From: Chlamydia caviae GPIC
GTDB lineage: Bacteria > Chlamydiota > Chlamydiia > Chlamydiales > Chlamydiaceae
Reading direction: 5' to 3'
Length of the DNA: 64,000 bases
Assembly (NCBI RefSeq): GCF_000007605.1
Contig: NC_003361.3
Location: forward strand, 186,001-250,000
A model generated the notes under the pieces. It was not told the DNA's origin. It saw nothing but the letters and a program-made list of their open reading frames with translations, and made no database searches. This document shows, piece by piece, positions 53,193 through 60,902 of this stretch. The stretch's first letter is position 1. The number at the start of each line of letters is the position of its first letter. The position numbers and the translations under genes are program-made.

Positions 53193-53834
53193 TTAAAGGA
53201 GTTCTCCTGGTTGATTATAAATTTTTTGAAACTCCTTTAATGTAATGGGCCCTTGGCATAAATGTTTTTTGTTTGGGAGCTTAGAAAAGAGTTTGGCGTA
53301 AGCTCTAACTCCCGAGGGGCTGGTTAAAATTATCCGATGACATCGATCAAATATTTTTGACTTCAATCGTTGTTCTCGAATGCCGTAGTGAGGGTAGGCA
53401 AAAAAAGATCTATTTTCTTTCTCTAGAAAATTTTTAATAACAGGGCGAGATAAAGCAGAGTGCGGGTAGAGGATCCGAGCGTCTTTAGGTAGTGAGGAAA
53501 TCATTGGCAAAACACCTTCTCCTGTTTCAACTGTAGCTAGTGCGTAGTGTGCCTTTGGGAGAAGACATTTAAGCCGATGTGCTGTGATTTTCCCTAAACA
53601 TAGGTAATGCTTATTTTCCAAAGTTTTTTTCGGCACTTTCCTACGCATTCTTGAGATAAATAGCGATGTTGACGAAGGGCTAGTGAGTAAAATATGCGAA
53701 GTTTTCTCAAGGTACCGAAAAGCGCGGCGTTGTTGCGGGGAACTTCTTGCAAATGGAACGATCACAAGAATCGGAGCAAAATAGGCGTGATACCTTTTTG
53801 CGGTTTGTTGATTTAATCCTAGATATAGGGTCAT
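53193..53834 (-). CDS. hemD: uroporphyrinogen-III synthase-like protein
   Basis: Closes hydroxymethylbilane to uroporphyrinogen III in heme synthesis. 213 residues from the ATG used here; a TTG ten codons earlier is possible. Sequence conservation in this family is low. The supporting features are the two-lobe layout with HILLTSPSSTSLFISRM in the first lobe (about 46-62), LALATVETGEG-like YALATVETGEGVLP between lobes, and RIILTSPSGVRAYAKLF near the end, the last being the most typical HemD motif. It is upstream of the Inc-like genes on the same strand and divergent from glyA. Confidence 0.8.
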   Translation of the reverse strand: MTLYLGLNQQTAKRYHAYFAPILVIVPFARSSPQQRRAFRYLEKTSHILLTSPSSTSLFISRMRRKVPKKTLENKHYLCLGKITAHRLKCLLPKAHYALATVETGEGVLPMISSLPKDARILYPHSALSRPVIKNFLEKENRSFFAYPHYGIREQRLKSKIFDRCHRIILTSPSGVRAYAKLFSKLPNKKHLCQGPITLKEFQKIYNQPGELL

Positions 53835-54162
53835 GGAGGCGTCTTGTTCTAGAAATGAATCCAAATCCTAGTTTAGGTAGTGGGGGATTGTTTCGCATCT
53901 AGAAAACAGTTTTCATCTTTATTTGTAATAGAAACAGTGTAGATACATCATTAAAAACACTTATTTTTAGCAGTGTTTAGGTTATATGATGAGCCGATTG
54001 ACATTTTTCGATGTGGCAGCTAGGATGTCTTTTTCTGGATCTTAGCTTTTTCTCCAAGGGAAAAATGACAGTAGTTCTTAGGCTTTCTTGGGTTAAGTGC
54101 GGAGAGCTTCGCTTTATATTATAATTTTTCGTTTGTAGATAGTTGTTAACAGAGGTTCGGCA
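53835..54162. other. divergent intergenic region hemD/glyA
   Basis: About 330 nt between divergent genes. It contains TATAAT at 54117-54122, a possible -10 for glyA, with no convincing -35 at standard distance. No RNA gene or repeat stands out. Confidence 0.35.
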
Positions 54163-55656
54163 ATGGCATCGTTGTTGCATAAATTTTTAGAAAATGCTTC
54201 GGGGAAGAAAGGTCAGGACCTAGCTTCTACCGCATATTTAGCTGCATTAGACCATCTTTTGCACTCCTTTCCTTCGATTGGGAAGAGCGTTATTGATGAG
54301 CTCAAGGGGCAACGCTCTCGTTTAAAGATGATAGCTTCTGAAAATTACGCCTCTATTTCAGTTCAGCTTGCTATGGGAAACTTACTTACAGATAAGTATT
54401 GTGAGGGAAGTCCATTTAAGCGATTTTATTCTTGCTGCGAGAATGTTGATGCTATTGAGTGGGAGTGTGCTGAAACAGCTAAAGAACTCTTTGGCGCAGA
54501 AAGTGCTTTCGTGCAGCCCCATTCCGGAGCCGATGCGAATTTATTGGCGATGATGGCAATTATTACTCAGAAAATCCAAGGTCCTGCTGTTAAACGTTTG
54601 GGATACAAAACGATTAACGATCTTACAGATAAAGAGTATGCTGAATTAAAGGCTGAGATAGGTTCTCACGTCTGTCTAGGTCCTTCATTAAATTCAGGAG
54701 GGCATTTGACACATGGAACAGTACGTATGAATGTGATGTCAAAATTGATGCGTTGTTTGCCTTATGAAGTGAATAAGAAGACAGAACGTTTTGATTATGC
54801 TGAAATTGCACGTTTAGTGCGTACACATAAGCCTACAGTGTTAGTTGCTGGATATTCTTCTTATTCGCGTAGATTAAATTTTTCCACCCTAAAACAGATT
54901 GCTGATGATTGCGGAGCTGTTTTATGGGTAGACATGGCACATTTTGCAGGACTTGTTGCTGGGGGTGTTTTTGTCGAAGAAGAAAATCCTATTCCTTTTG
55001 CTGATATTGTCACTACGACAACGCATAAAACTCTACGAGGACCTCGTGGAGGTTTGGTTTTAGCTTCTAAAGAATATGATGGGATAATCAATAGAGCTTG
55101 TCCTTTAATGATGGGTGGTCCCTTGCCTCATGTTATTGCTGCGAAAGCCGTAGCATTAAAAGAAGCTCTCACTGTGGATTTTAAAAAGTACGCTCATCAG
55201 GTTGTGGATAATGCGAGAACTTTAGCAGAGCATTTCCAAAAGCAAGGATTACGTTTGCTTACAGGCGGTACGGATAATCATATGTTGATTATTGATCTGA
55301 CTTCTCTAGGTATTTCTGGACGCATAGCCGAAGATATTTTAAGTTCTATCGGTATTGCAGTAAACCGCAATACGATACCATCGGATGCAGTGGGTAAATG
55401 GGATACTTCAGGAATACGTTTGGGAACACCTGCTTTAACCACTCTCGGTATGGGCAGTGATGAAATGGAAGAAGTTGCGAATATTATTGTGAAAGTATTG
55501 CGAAATATTACTTTGAGACGTAATGCTGATGATAGTTTTAGTAAAAGTGAAGGAGAGCTTCCAGAAAACATTGCTCAAGAAGCTAGAGCACGAGTCGCAG
55601 ACTTATTATCGCGGTTCCCGCTTTATCCTGAAATCGATCTGGAAACTTTAGTTTAG
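54163..55656 (+). CDS. glyA: serine hydroxymethyltransferase
   Basis: Pyridoxal-phosphate enzyme converting serine and tetrahydrofolate to glycine and methylene-tetrahydrofolate. 497 residues, about 80 longer than the typical bacterial enzyme because of an N-terminal extension and inserts; this is the chlamydial form. The active-site Lys is in VTTTTHKTLRGPRGG (near 290). SENYAS, DKYCEGSPFKRFYSCCENVD and the C-terminal SGIRLGTPALTTLGM are as in SHMT. In C. trachomatis, GlyA was reported to have some alanine racemase activity; I note this only as family knowledge. Confidence 0.96.
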   Translation: MASLLHKFLENASGKKGQDLASTAYLAALDHLLHSFPSIGKSVIDELKGQRSRLKMIASENYASISVQLAMGNLLTDKYCEGSPFKRFYSCCENVDAIEWECAETAKELFGAESAFVQPHSGADANLLAMMAIITQKIQGPAVKRLGYKTINDLTDKEYAELKAEIGSHVCLGPSLNSGGHLTHGTVRMNVMSKLMRCLPYEVNKKTERFDYAEIARLVRTHKPTVLVAGYSSYSRRLNFSTLKQIADDCGAVLWVDMAHFAGLVAGGVFVEEENPIPFADIVTTTTHKTLRGPRGGLVLASKEYDGIINRACPLMMGGPLPHVIAAKAVALKEALTVDFKKYAHQVVDNARTLAEHFQKQGLRLLTGGTDNHMLIIDLTSLGISGRIAEDILSSIGIAVNRNTIPSDAVGKWDTSGIRLGTPALTTLGMGSDEMEEVANIIVKVLRNITLRRNADDSFSKSEGELPENIAQEARARVADLLSRFPLYPEIDLETLV

Positions 55657-55675
55657 TTAGGAGATATGTTGTTCT

Positions 55676-56251
55676 ATGCCTGATGGGGAAGTTAATAAGT
55701 TACGAGATGTTATAGATAAAAAAATCTTAGATGCCCGTCGGGTATTCTTTTCAGAACCTGTAACAGATAAGAGCGCAGCAGATGCTATTAAGAAGCTATG
55801 GTATTTAGAACTTAGCCATCCTGGTCAGCCTATAGTATTCGTAATTAATAGTCCTGGGGGATCTGTAGACGCAGGGTTTGCAGTTTGGGATCAGATAAAA
55901 ATGATGACTTCACCAGTGACTACTGTGGTTACAGGACTAGCCGCTTCCATGGGATCAGTATTAAGTTTGTGTGCTGCTCCTGGCCGTCGTTTTGCAACTC
56001 CTCATTCACGTATTATGATTCACCAGCCATCTATAGGAGGTCCAATTACAGGACAAGCTACAGATTTAGACATTCATGCTCGTGAAATCTTAAAAACAAA
56101 AAAACGCATTGTTGATGTGTATCTAGAAGCCACAGGACAACCTCGCGAAGTCATTGAAAAGGCTATTGATCGGGATATGTGGATGACAGCAGATGAAGCC
56201 AAGGATTTTGGTTTATTAGATGGCATCCTTTTCTCATTCGACGATTTATAA
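55676..56251 (+). CDS. clpP: ATP-dependent Clp protease proteolytic subunit
   Basis: Tetradecameric serine protease that degrades proteins delivered by ClpX or ClpC; 191 residues. The catalytic triad is visible: Ser in [10 protein letters not shown] (about 85-94), His in [13 protein letters not shown] (about 113-124) and Asp in the DLDIHA region or after. Chlamydiae encode two ClpP paralogues; gene order suggests this is the ClpP1-type copy. AGGAG precedes the ATG. The last 32 nt overlap dapF. Confidence 0.94.
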   Translation: MPDGEVNKLRDVIDKKILDARRVFFSEPVTDKSAADAIKKLWYLELSHPGQPIVFVINSPGGSVDAGFAVWDQIKMMTSPVTTVVTGLAASMGSVLSLCAAPGRRFATPHSRIMIHQPSIGGPITGQATDLDIHAREILKTKKRIVDVYLEATGQPREVIEKAIDRDMWMTADEAKDFGLLDGILFSFDDL

Positions 56252-57002
56252 GCCTTACGTGTACTCTGGGGCGGGAAATTGCTTTATTCTTAGCGAAACT
56301 TGTCCTGAGATTACAACAATCTCAGCTCTGTGTAAGGAAGAACAAGTAGATGGATTTTTACTTGTTCTTCCTTCATCTGTTGCCGATGCCAAGCTCATTA
56401 TTTTTAATGACGACGGTTCTCGCCCTAAGATGTGTGGGAACGGTCTTCGTTGTGTTATAGCACACCTTTCTTCGGTATTGAAAAAAGAAGACATTTCTGT
56501 AGAAACCGATTCAGGGATTTATTTTGGAAAGTTTTATTCTTGGAATCGTGTTGTTGTAGATATGACTCTTCCAGATTGGAAATACCGTTGTCATAACCTC
56601 ACATACACTATTGCGCAGCTGCCTCAAGAAATCTTCAGTATCAATACCGGAGTTCCGCATCTTGTTGTTTTTGTCGATGATGTATCTTGTATTCCTATAG
56701 ATCTTTGGGGAAGTTTTCTACGTTATCATGCAGATTTTTCCCCTGAAGGAGCTAATGTAAATTTTATTGAAGCAATGAGTTCTAGGGAATTTCGGATACG
56801 CACTTATGAACGAGGGTTAGAAAGAGAATCTTTGGCTTGCGGTACTGGAGCTACAGCCGCAGCCCTTGTCGTAGCGAAACGCTACGGCTTATCAAATATT
56901 CAAATCCCTATCCGGACGTGGAGTAATATTGTAATCAACATCTCTTTAGATCGTGACCGAGTGTATCTTGAAGGGCCCGTAAATAAAGAAGTACTTCACT
57001 AG
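56220..57002 (+). CDS. dapF: diaminopimelate epimerase
   Basis: Interconverts LL- and meso-diaminopimelate; meso-DAP is used in peptidoglycan. 260 residues. The two catalytic cysteines lie in [11 protein letters not shown] (about 71-81) and [11 protein letters not shown] (about 206-216). The N-terminus reads [12 protein letters not shown], matching the family M-x-G-x-G-N-D-F. The start overlaps the 3' end of clpP by 32 nt, which suggests translational coupling. No earlier in-frame start is needed. Confidence 0.94.
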   Translation: MASFSHSTIYKPYVYSGAGNCFILSETCPEITTISALCKEEQVDGFLLVLPSSVADAKLIIFNDDGSRPKMCGNGLRCVIAHLSSVLKKEDISVETDSGIYFGKFYSWNRVVVDMTLPDWKYRCHNLTYTIAQLPQEIFSINTGVPHLVVFVDDVSCIPIDLWGSFLRYHADFSPEGANVNFIEAMSSREFRIRTYERGLERESLACGTGATAAALVVAKRYGLSNIQIPIRTWSNIVINISLDRDRVYLEGPVNKEVLH

Positions 57003-57115
57003 AATTTTCAAATTTTTATATTGAATCTGAATAGAAATGGGTTCAAAGATAGCTAAAAGAGCGCATATCTATTTGGCATTCTATGTTGTGAATTGATTCC
57101 TTAAGGATAGATCTC

Positions 57116-57144
57116 TTGCCCTCTAACTCCGATTCTTTTATAAT
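57116..57144 (+). promoter_or_regulatory. strong candidate promoter of the UPF0158 gene
   Basis: TTGCCC (57116-57121) and a perfect TATAAT (57139-57144) separated by 17 bp. The -10 ends only 8 nt before the ATG at 57153, so transcription should start 0-3 nt before or at the start codon, giving a near-leaderless mRNA. No ribosome-binding site is present. Confidence 0.7.
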
Positions 57145-57152
57145 CTTAATTT

Positions 57153-58142
57153 ATGACTACGTATCCTGTTCCACAAAATCCTCTTTTACTACGCGCTTTG
57201 CGTCTTATGGACGCCTTCTCGAAGTCTGATGACGAGAGAGATTTTTATTTAGACCGTGTTGAAGGGTTTATCCTCTACATTGATTTAGATAAGGATCAAG
57301 AAGACTTAGATAAGATATATGAAGAATTAGAGATAAATGCAGAACGCTATTGTCTAATTCCTAAGCTCACGTTCTATGAAGTTAAAAAAATCATGGAAAC
57401 GTTTATCAATGAAAAAATTTATGACATTGATACCAAAGAAAAATTTCTTGAGATCTTACAGTCTAAAAATGCTCGCGAGCAATTTTTAGAATTTATCTAT
57501 GATCATGAGTCTGAATTAGAGAAGTGGCAGCAATTTTATGTAGAACGTTCTCGTATACGTATTATTGAGTGGTTACGTAATAATAAGTTTCATTTTGTCT
57601 TTGAAGAAGACTTAGATTTTTCAAAACATATTTTAGAGCAATTTAAAATTCATCTTTTCGATACTAAAGTATCGAAAGAGTTATCGCAAGCACGTCAGCT
57701 TCTTGTGAATAAGGCTAAAGTTTATTATTCTAATGAGGCTTTAAATCCTCGTCCTAAACGAGGACGCCCTCCGAAGCAAACAGCAAAAGTAGAATCTGAG
57801 ACTACAATATCTAGTGATATTTATACTAAGGTGCCTGCAGTTGCTCGACGTTTTCTTTTCCTTCCGGAAATTACCTCAGCATCTTCGATTACATTTTCTG
57901 AGAAATTTGATACTGAAGAAGAATTTCTTGCGCATCTTCGTGGATCAGGTCGTGTTGAAGATCAATTAAACCTTGCTAATCTTTCTGAAAGATTCGCTTC
58001 GTTAAAAGAGCTTTCTGCGAAATTAGGTTATGATTCGCTATCTACCGGAGATTTCTTTGGTGATGATGACGACAAAGACGATGATGAGAAGCCTGCACCT
58101 AAGAGCAAGGCTCCTGCTAAGCGTGGTCGTAAGAAATCTTAA
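57153..58142 (+). CDS. UPF0158-family protein with AT-hook-like motifs
   Basis: A 329-residue protein of the UPF0158 family (CT429 homologue); function unknown. The first about 190 residues are rich in charged residues and look helical (RDFYLDRVEGFILYIDLD, EKWQQFYVERSRIRIIEWL, typical of UPF0158). At about 198-206 there is PKRGRPPKQ, a good AT-hook core (GRP), and a second basic motif AKRGRKKS ends the chain after an acidic run (GDDDDKDDDEK). Minor-groove DNA binding is therefore likely. It appears to be translated from a near-leaderless message (see promoter). Confidence 0.8.
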   Translation: MTTYPVPQNPLLLRALRLMDAFSKSDDERDFYLDRVEGFILYIDLDKDQEDLDKIYEELEINAERYCLIPKLTFYEVKKIMETFINEKIYDIDTKEKFLEILQSKNAREQFLEFIYDHESELEKWQQFYVERSRIRIIEWLRNNKFHFVFEEDLDFSKHILEQFKIHLFDTKVSKELSQARQLLVNKAKVYYSNEALNPRPKRGRPPKQTAKVESETTISSDIYTKVPAVARRFLFLPEITSASSITFSEKFDTEEEFLAHLRGSGRVEDQLNLANLSERFASLKELSAKLGYDSLSTGDFFGDDDDKDDDEKPAPKSKAPAKRGRKKS

Positions 58143-58147
58143 TAGGT

Positions 58148-58840
58148 TTAGATCTTTTGCAATATCCAAATAGTTGCAGCTCCAAAGGCAAATTTTCTTT
58201 TTTTGCTTATCTGGAATTGTGCGTCTTTGAAGAGTTGTTCTAAGTAGTCATCTTTAGGCAGATTCTTAATGCTTTCAGCTAGATAGTGATAGGCCTGTTT
58301 ATTTTTAGAGCATAACCTTCCTATCAAAGGCACTAAGAATTTTAGATATAATCTATGTGCTAGATACATAGGGTGGTTATCAGAAGGCGAGGTGAGCTCT
58401 AAAATTCCTAAGCATCCATTTGGTTTTAAAATACGATGGATTTCATTAAGGGCGTTTTTACGATCGGGAAGATTTCGTAATCCGTAGCTTATTGCTGCTA
58501 ATGTATGTGACTCTTGATCGATAGGGAGTTGGGCAATATCTCCTTCTATAAAGGTGAAAGGAGCCTTAGGATAACGTTGTTTTGCTATCGCGAGCATATT
58601 TGAGGAGAAATCAACGAGTATGGCTTGCGATTTCGGATAATCGTGAATATATCTATAGGCAACTTTCCCTGTTCCTGAGCAAAGATCTAGGAGACATTCT
58701 GACTTCCCTAACATTTTTGAAAACTTACGATTCCATAAATGATGCATCCCTAAAGATAAGATAGAATTGATCCTATCGTATTTAGGGGCTAAGGAGTCGA
58801 ACATCTCCTGAAGATCAGGCTTGTTGGTGGATAGTTGCAT
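58148..58840 (-). CDS. menG: demethylmenaquinone methyltransferase (MenG/UbiE)
   Basis: C-methylates demethylmenaquinone to menaquinone, last step of the pathway. 230 residues. Rossmann SAM-binding site LLDLCSGTGKVAYRYI (about 50-65), then GDIAQLPIDQESHTLAAISYGLRNLPDRKNALNEIHRILKPNG, the standard UbiE/MenG core. Since upstream genes are the futalosine-route mqnA and mqnE, menaquinone is the likely product. Its start overlaps mqnA by 26 nt. It is convergent with the UPF0158 gene, 5 nt apart. Confidence 0.95.
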   Translation of the reverse strand: MQLSTNKPDLQEMFDSLAPKYDRINSILSLGMHHLWNRKFSKMLGKSECLLDLCSGTGKVAYRYIHDYPKSQAILVDFSSNMLAIAKQRYPKAPFTFIEGDIAQLPIDQESHTLAAISYGLRNLPDRKNALNEIHRILKPNGCLGILELTSPSDNHPMYLAHRLYLKFLVPLIGRLCSKNKQAYHYLAESIKNLPKDDYLEQLFKDAQFQISKKRKFAFGAATIWILQKI

Positions 58841-59597
58841 AATATTCTCGGAATCTTTCTAAACCTTCATAATCTTCTTCTCTTAGACGATAACGGCAAA
58901 GAGAGTAGTACTCCTTAATAAGAGCTTCTGGCAGCTGAGAGCGCTCGATAGCTTGTGCTATAGCTGCTTCGGGATGAACTTCGAAATGGCTTAATGAACT
59001 CTCTAATGCTGCTTGTACAATAGCACTTCCCTGAGGGTTATTAGAAAGAACAACAGCAAAGACAAAAGGTAATTGGGTAAGTTCATACCATCCTTGAGCA
59101 AGATCATAAGTTGTAAATCCTGGAACATGAGGATGGCGTAGAGCTTTATCGCCAATTAATAATAAACCGTCATACTCTTCGCTCTTTTCGATAACCTTAT
59201 CAGAGGTGAGTTGGATAATTTCTGGGATGGGTGTCTTCCATAAATGTTGGCAGAGGATATTTAGTAACATTACCGAAGAGCGGCTTTCTTTTGTTGCTGC
59301 AATGCGAAGTTTTTCTGATGTGAAAAACGTCGATGCAGCATAAAGATTCACACTAAGAATTTTTTTATAAGCCGCTATGCCAAATCCTGGAAGTGTTCCT
59401 AAAGGATGGGTCAACAGCCCTACTGCAGAGGTAAGAGCGAATTGTAAACTACCATCGAGGAGTTTCCCAAGGAGATCTGCAGGAGGTGCCGTATGAAGAA
59501 GAATCTCCTTGTGTTTTGCAAGCTCTAAAGAAAAAGGAAAAGCGTTGATATAGCTTACGCAACCTAAAGTTATACGTCTTTCGAGTTCGTCAGACAT
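58815..59597 (-). CDS. mqnA: chorismate dehydratase MqnA
   Basis: First enzyme of the futalosine menaquinone pathway: dehydrates chorismate to 3-enolpyruvylbenzoate. 260 residues, periplasmic-binding-protein-like fold. The start ITLGCVSYINAFPFSLELA (about 9-27) is the family hallmark (G-x-V-x-Y-x-N-x-x-P). GDKALRH and the C-terminal YSLCRYRL follow. AAGGA lies before the ATG. Its start overlaps mqnE by 28 nt and its end overlaps menG by 26 nt. Confidence 0.92.
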   Translation of the reverse strand: MSDELERRITLGCVSYINAFPFSLELAKHKEILLHTAPPADLLGKLLDGSLQFALTSAVGLLTHPLGTLPGFGIAAYKKILSVNLYAASTFFTSEKLRIAATKESRSSVMLLNILCQHLWKTPIPEIIQLTSDKVIEKSEEYDGLLLIGDKALRHPHVPGFTTYDLAQGWYELTQLPFVFAVVLSNNPQGSAIVQAALESSLSHFEVHPEAAIAQAIERSQLPEALIKEYYSLCRYRLREEDYEGLERFREYYATIHQQA

Positions 59598-60685
59598 GGT
59601 ATGCGTCCTTGTTCTTTAATGAGGTTTGCCATTCCCTCGATGTCCATTTTTATATTTTGATTTGAAGAGGCCATTTGAAAAACTTTTTCTCCGATATGAG
59701 TGGAGGAAAAATCATTGGCTCCACAAGATAATAGATGTAGAGCTTGCTCGATTCCTAAGTAATTCCACAAGGCTTTTATATTTCTAAAATTGTCTAAGAA
59801 TAACCTTGCAACAGCAATGATAGATGCTGGAGGGATGTTATGGGAACCGCCTAATTTGCGTAGTCTTTTCCCTAGGGGGTTATTTTCTGTTGCGAACTTT
59901 AACAATACGAAGTTCTTAAATCCTAAAGTATCGTCTTGCAGACTGCGCAATTTATCCATATGTGTAACAATATCTTCAGGACGTTCCCTATGATAACACA
60001 ACATCGTGCTATTGCTAGGAATTCCAAGATTATGCGCTGTTTTATGAATTTCTAAGAAATCTTGAGAGGATAAACGTCCGGGAGCGAGTATCTGCCGTAT
60101 TTCATCAACAAGGATATCAAATCCTCCCCCAGGAATAGAGTCTAATCCCGCATTTTTTAATGTTTTCAAAACCTCGACAACAGGAATATTGTGTAGATTA
60201 GCAAGATATGCATACTCGATGCCTGTCAATGCTTTGATATGGATATGAGGGAAGTTTTCCTTAATCTTACTGAATAGCTCGGTATAATAGTCTAAATTAC
60301 ACTCTGGGGAGCATCCGGCAACAATATGTGTCTCTGTAATGGGAACATCTAAAGCGCGGATCTTTTCTATTAACTGATTTGGCGTATAAAACCAGCCTTT
60401 AGCATCTCCAGGTTTTGCATAAAAAGCACAGAACGTACAGTTAAACTCACAGAAATTTGTGGGATATAGATAAAACGTAGAGGAGTAGTAGACAATATCA
60501 CCGACATATTTGTGACGTATCGTATTTGCAAATGCCCATAAAGCACGTTGGTCGTCTTCATCTTCAATGAGAAGCAAGCGTAAGGCATCCTCTTTAGAGA
60601 GACGCGCCCCTCCCATATAATTATCAAATAAATGCTTTAACCAAGAATTTTTAGGAAGAATGCGGGGGATGTGTGCTGTCGTCAT
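59570..60685 (-). CDS. mqnE: aminofutalosine synthase, radical SAM (MqnE type)
   Basis: Radical-SAM enzyme joining 3-enolpyruvylbenzoate with SAM-derived adenosyl to make aminodeoxyfutalosine. 371 residues from the ATG used here. The radical-SAM cysteines are C79, C83 and C86 in CEFNCTFCAF; THIVAGCSPECNLDYY, LTGIEYAYLANLHNIPV and PGGGFDILVDEIRQ follow the MqnE pattern. MqnC (cyclic dehypoxanthinylfutalosine synthase) is a close alternative. The ATG at 60685 is preferred over a start 26 codons upstream because AAGG is at correct spacing; the longer form would deepen overlap with the small upstream gene. Confidence 0.85.
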   Translation of the reverse strand: MTTAHIPRILPKNSWLKHLFDNYMGGARLSKEDALRLLLIEDEDDQRALWAFANTIRHKYVGDIVYYSSTFYLYPTNFCEFNCTFCAFYAKPGDAKGWFYTPNQLIEKIRALDVPITETHIVAGCSPECNLDYYTELFSKIKENFPHIHIKALTGIEYAYLANLHNIPVVEVLKTLKNAGLDSIPGGGFDILVDEIRQILAPGRLSSQDFLEIHKTAHNLGIPSNSTMLCYHRERPEDIVTHMDKLRSLQDDTLGFKNFVLLKFATENNPLGKRLRKLGGSHNIPPASIIAVARLFLDNFRNIKALWNYLGIEQALHLLSCGANDFSSTHIGEKVFQMASSNQNIKMDIEGMANLIKEQGRIPCLTNSKDV

Positions 60686-60872
60686 AGGGTGGTGCCTTGG
60701 TTGTAGAATCAGATCGAGTTTGTTTATCGCATGCTTTCTTATGGCAACAGTCCGATTTTCCACACCCTTTAGATAAAGGTCTACCTAAGAGATAAGAGCC
60801 TATGAGTAAAATGACTATGCCTACTCCTAGTAGTGCTGAAGCACAGCAAATAAGAAGAAAAAGAGTCATCAT
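60651..60872 (-). CDS. nqrM: candidate Na+-NQR maturation protein NqrM
   Basis: A 73-residue protein with one N-terminal membrane segment (about 3-29, TLFLLICCASALLGVGIVILLIG) followed by LLGRPLSKGCGKSDCCHKKACDK and a polar tail. NqrM (DUF539) proteins have the same plan: one membrane helix, then G-R-x-x-[IL]-K-G-x-C and further cysteines that bind iron for the NqrD-NqrE site. The fit is by eye, and the usual CGG after the glycine is changed. It sits directly upstream of mqnE (35 nt overlap) in an operon for the quinone that Na+-NQR reduces, which strengthens the case. AAGG lies before the double ATG. Confidence 0.6.
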   Translation of the reverse strand: MMTLFLLICCASALLGVGIVILLIGSYLLGRPLSKGCGKSDCCHKKACDKQTRSDSTTKAPPYDDSTHPPHSS

Positions 60873-60902
60873 AAAGATCAGCCTTCGACAAAGTCGATAA
60901 TA

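Noticed and set aside
59570..60763. MqnE starting 26 codons earlier at 60763
   Set aside because: It would deepen the overlap with the candidate nqrM, and the ribosome-binding site fits the ATG at 60685.
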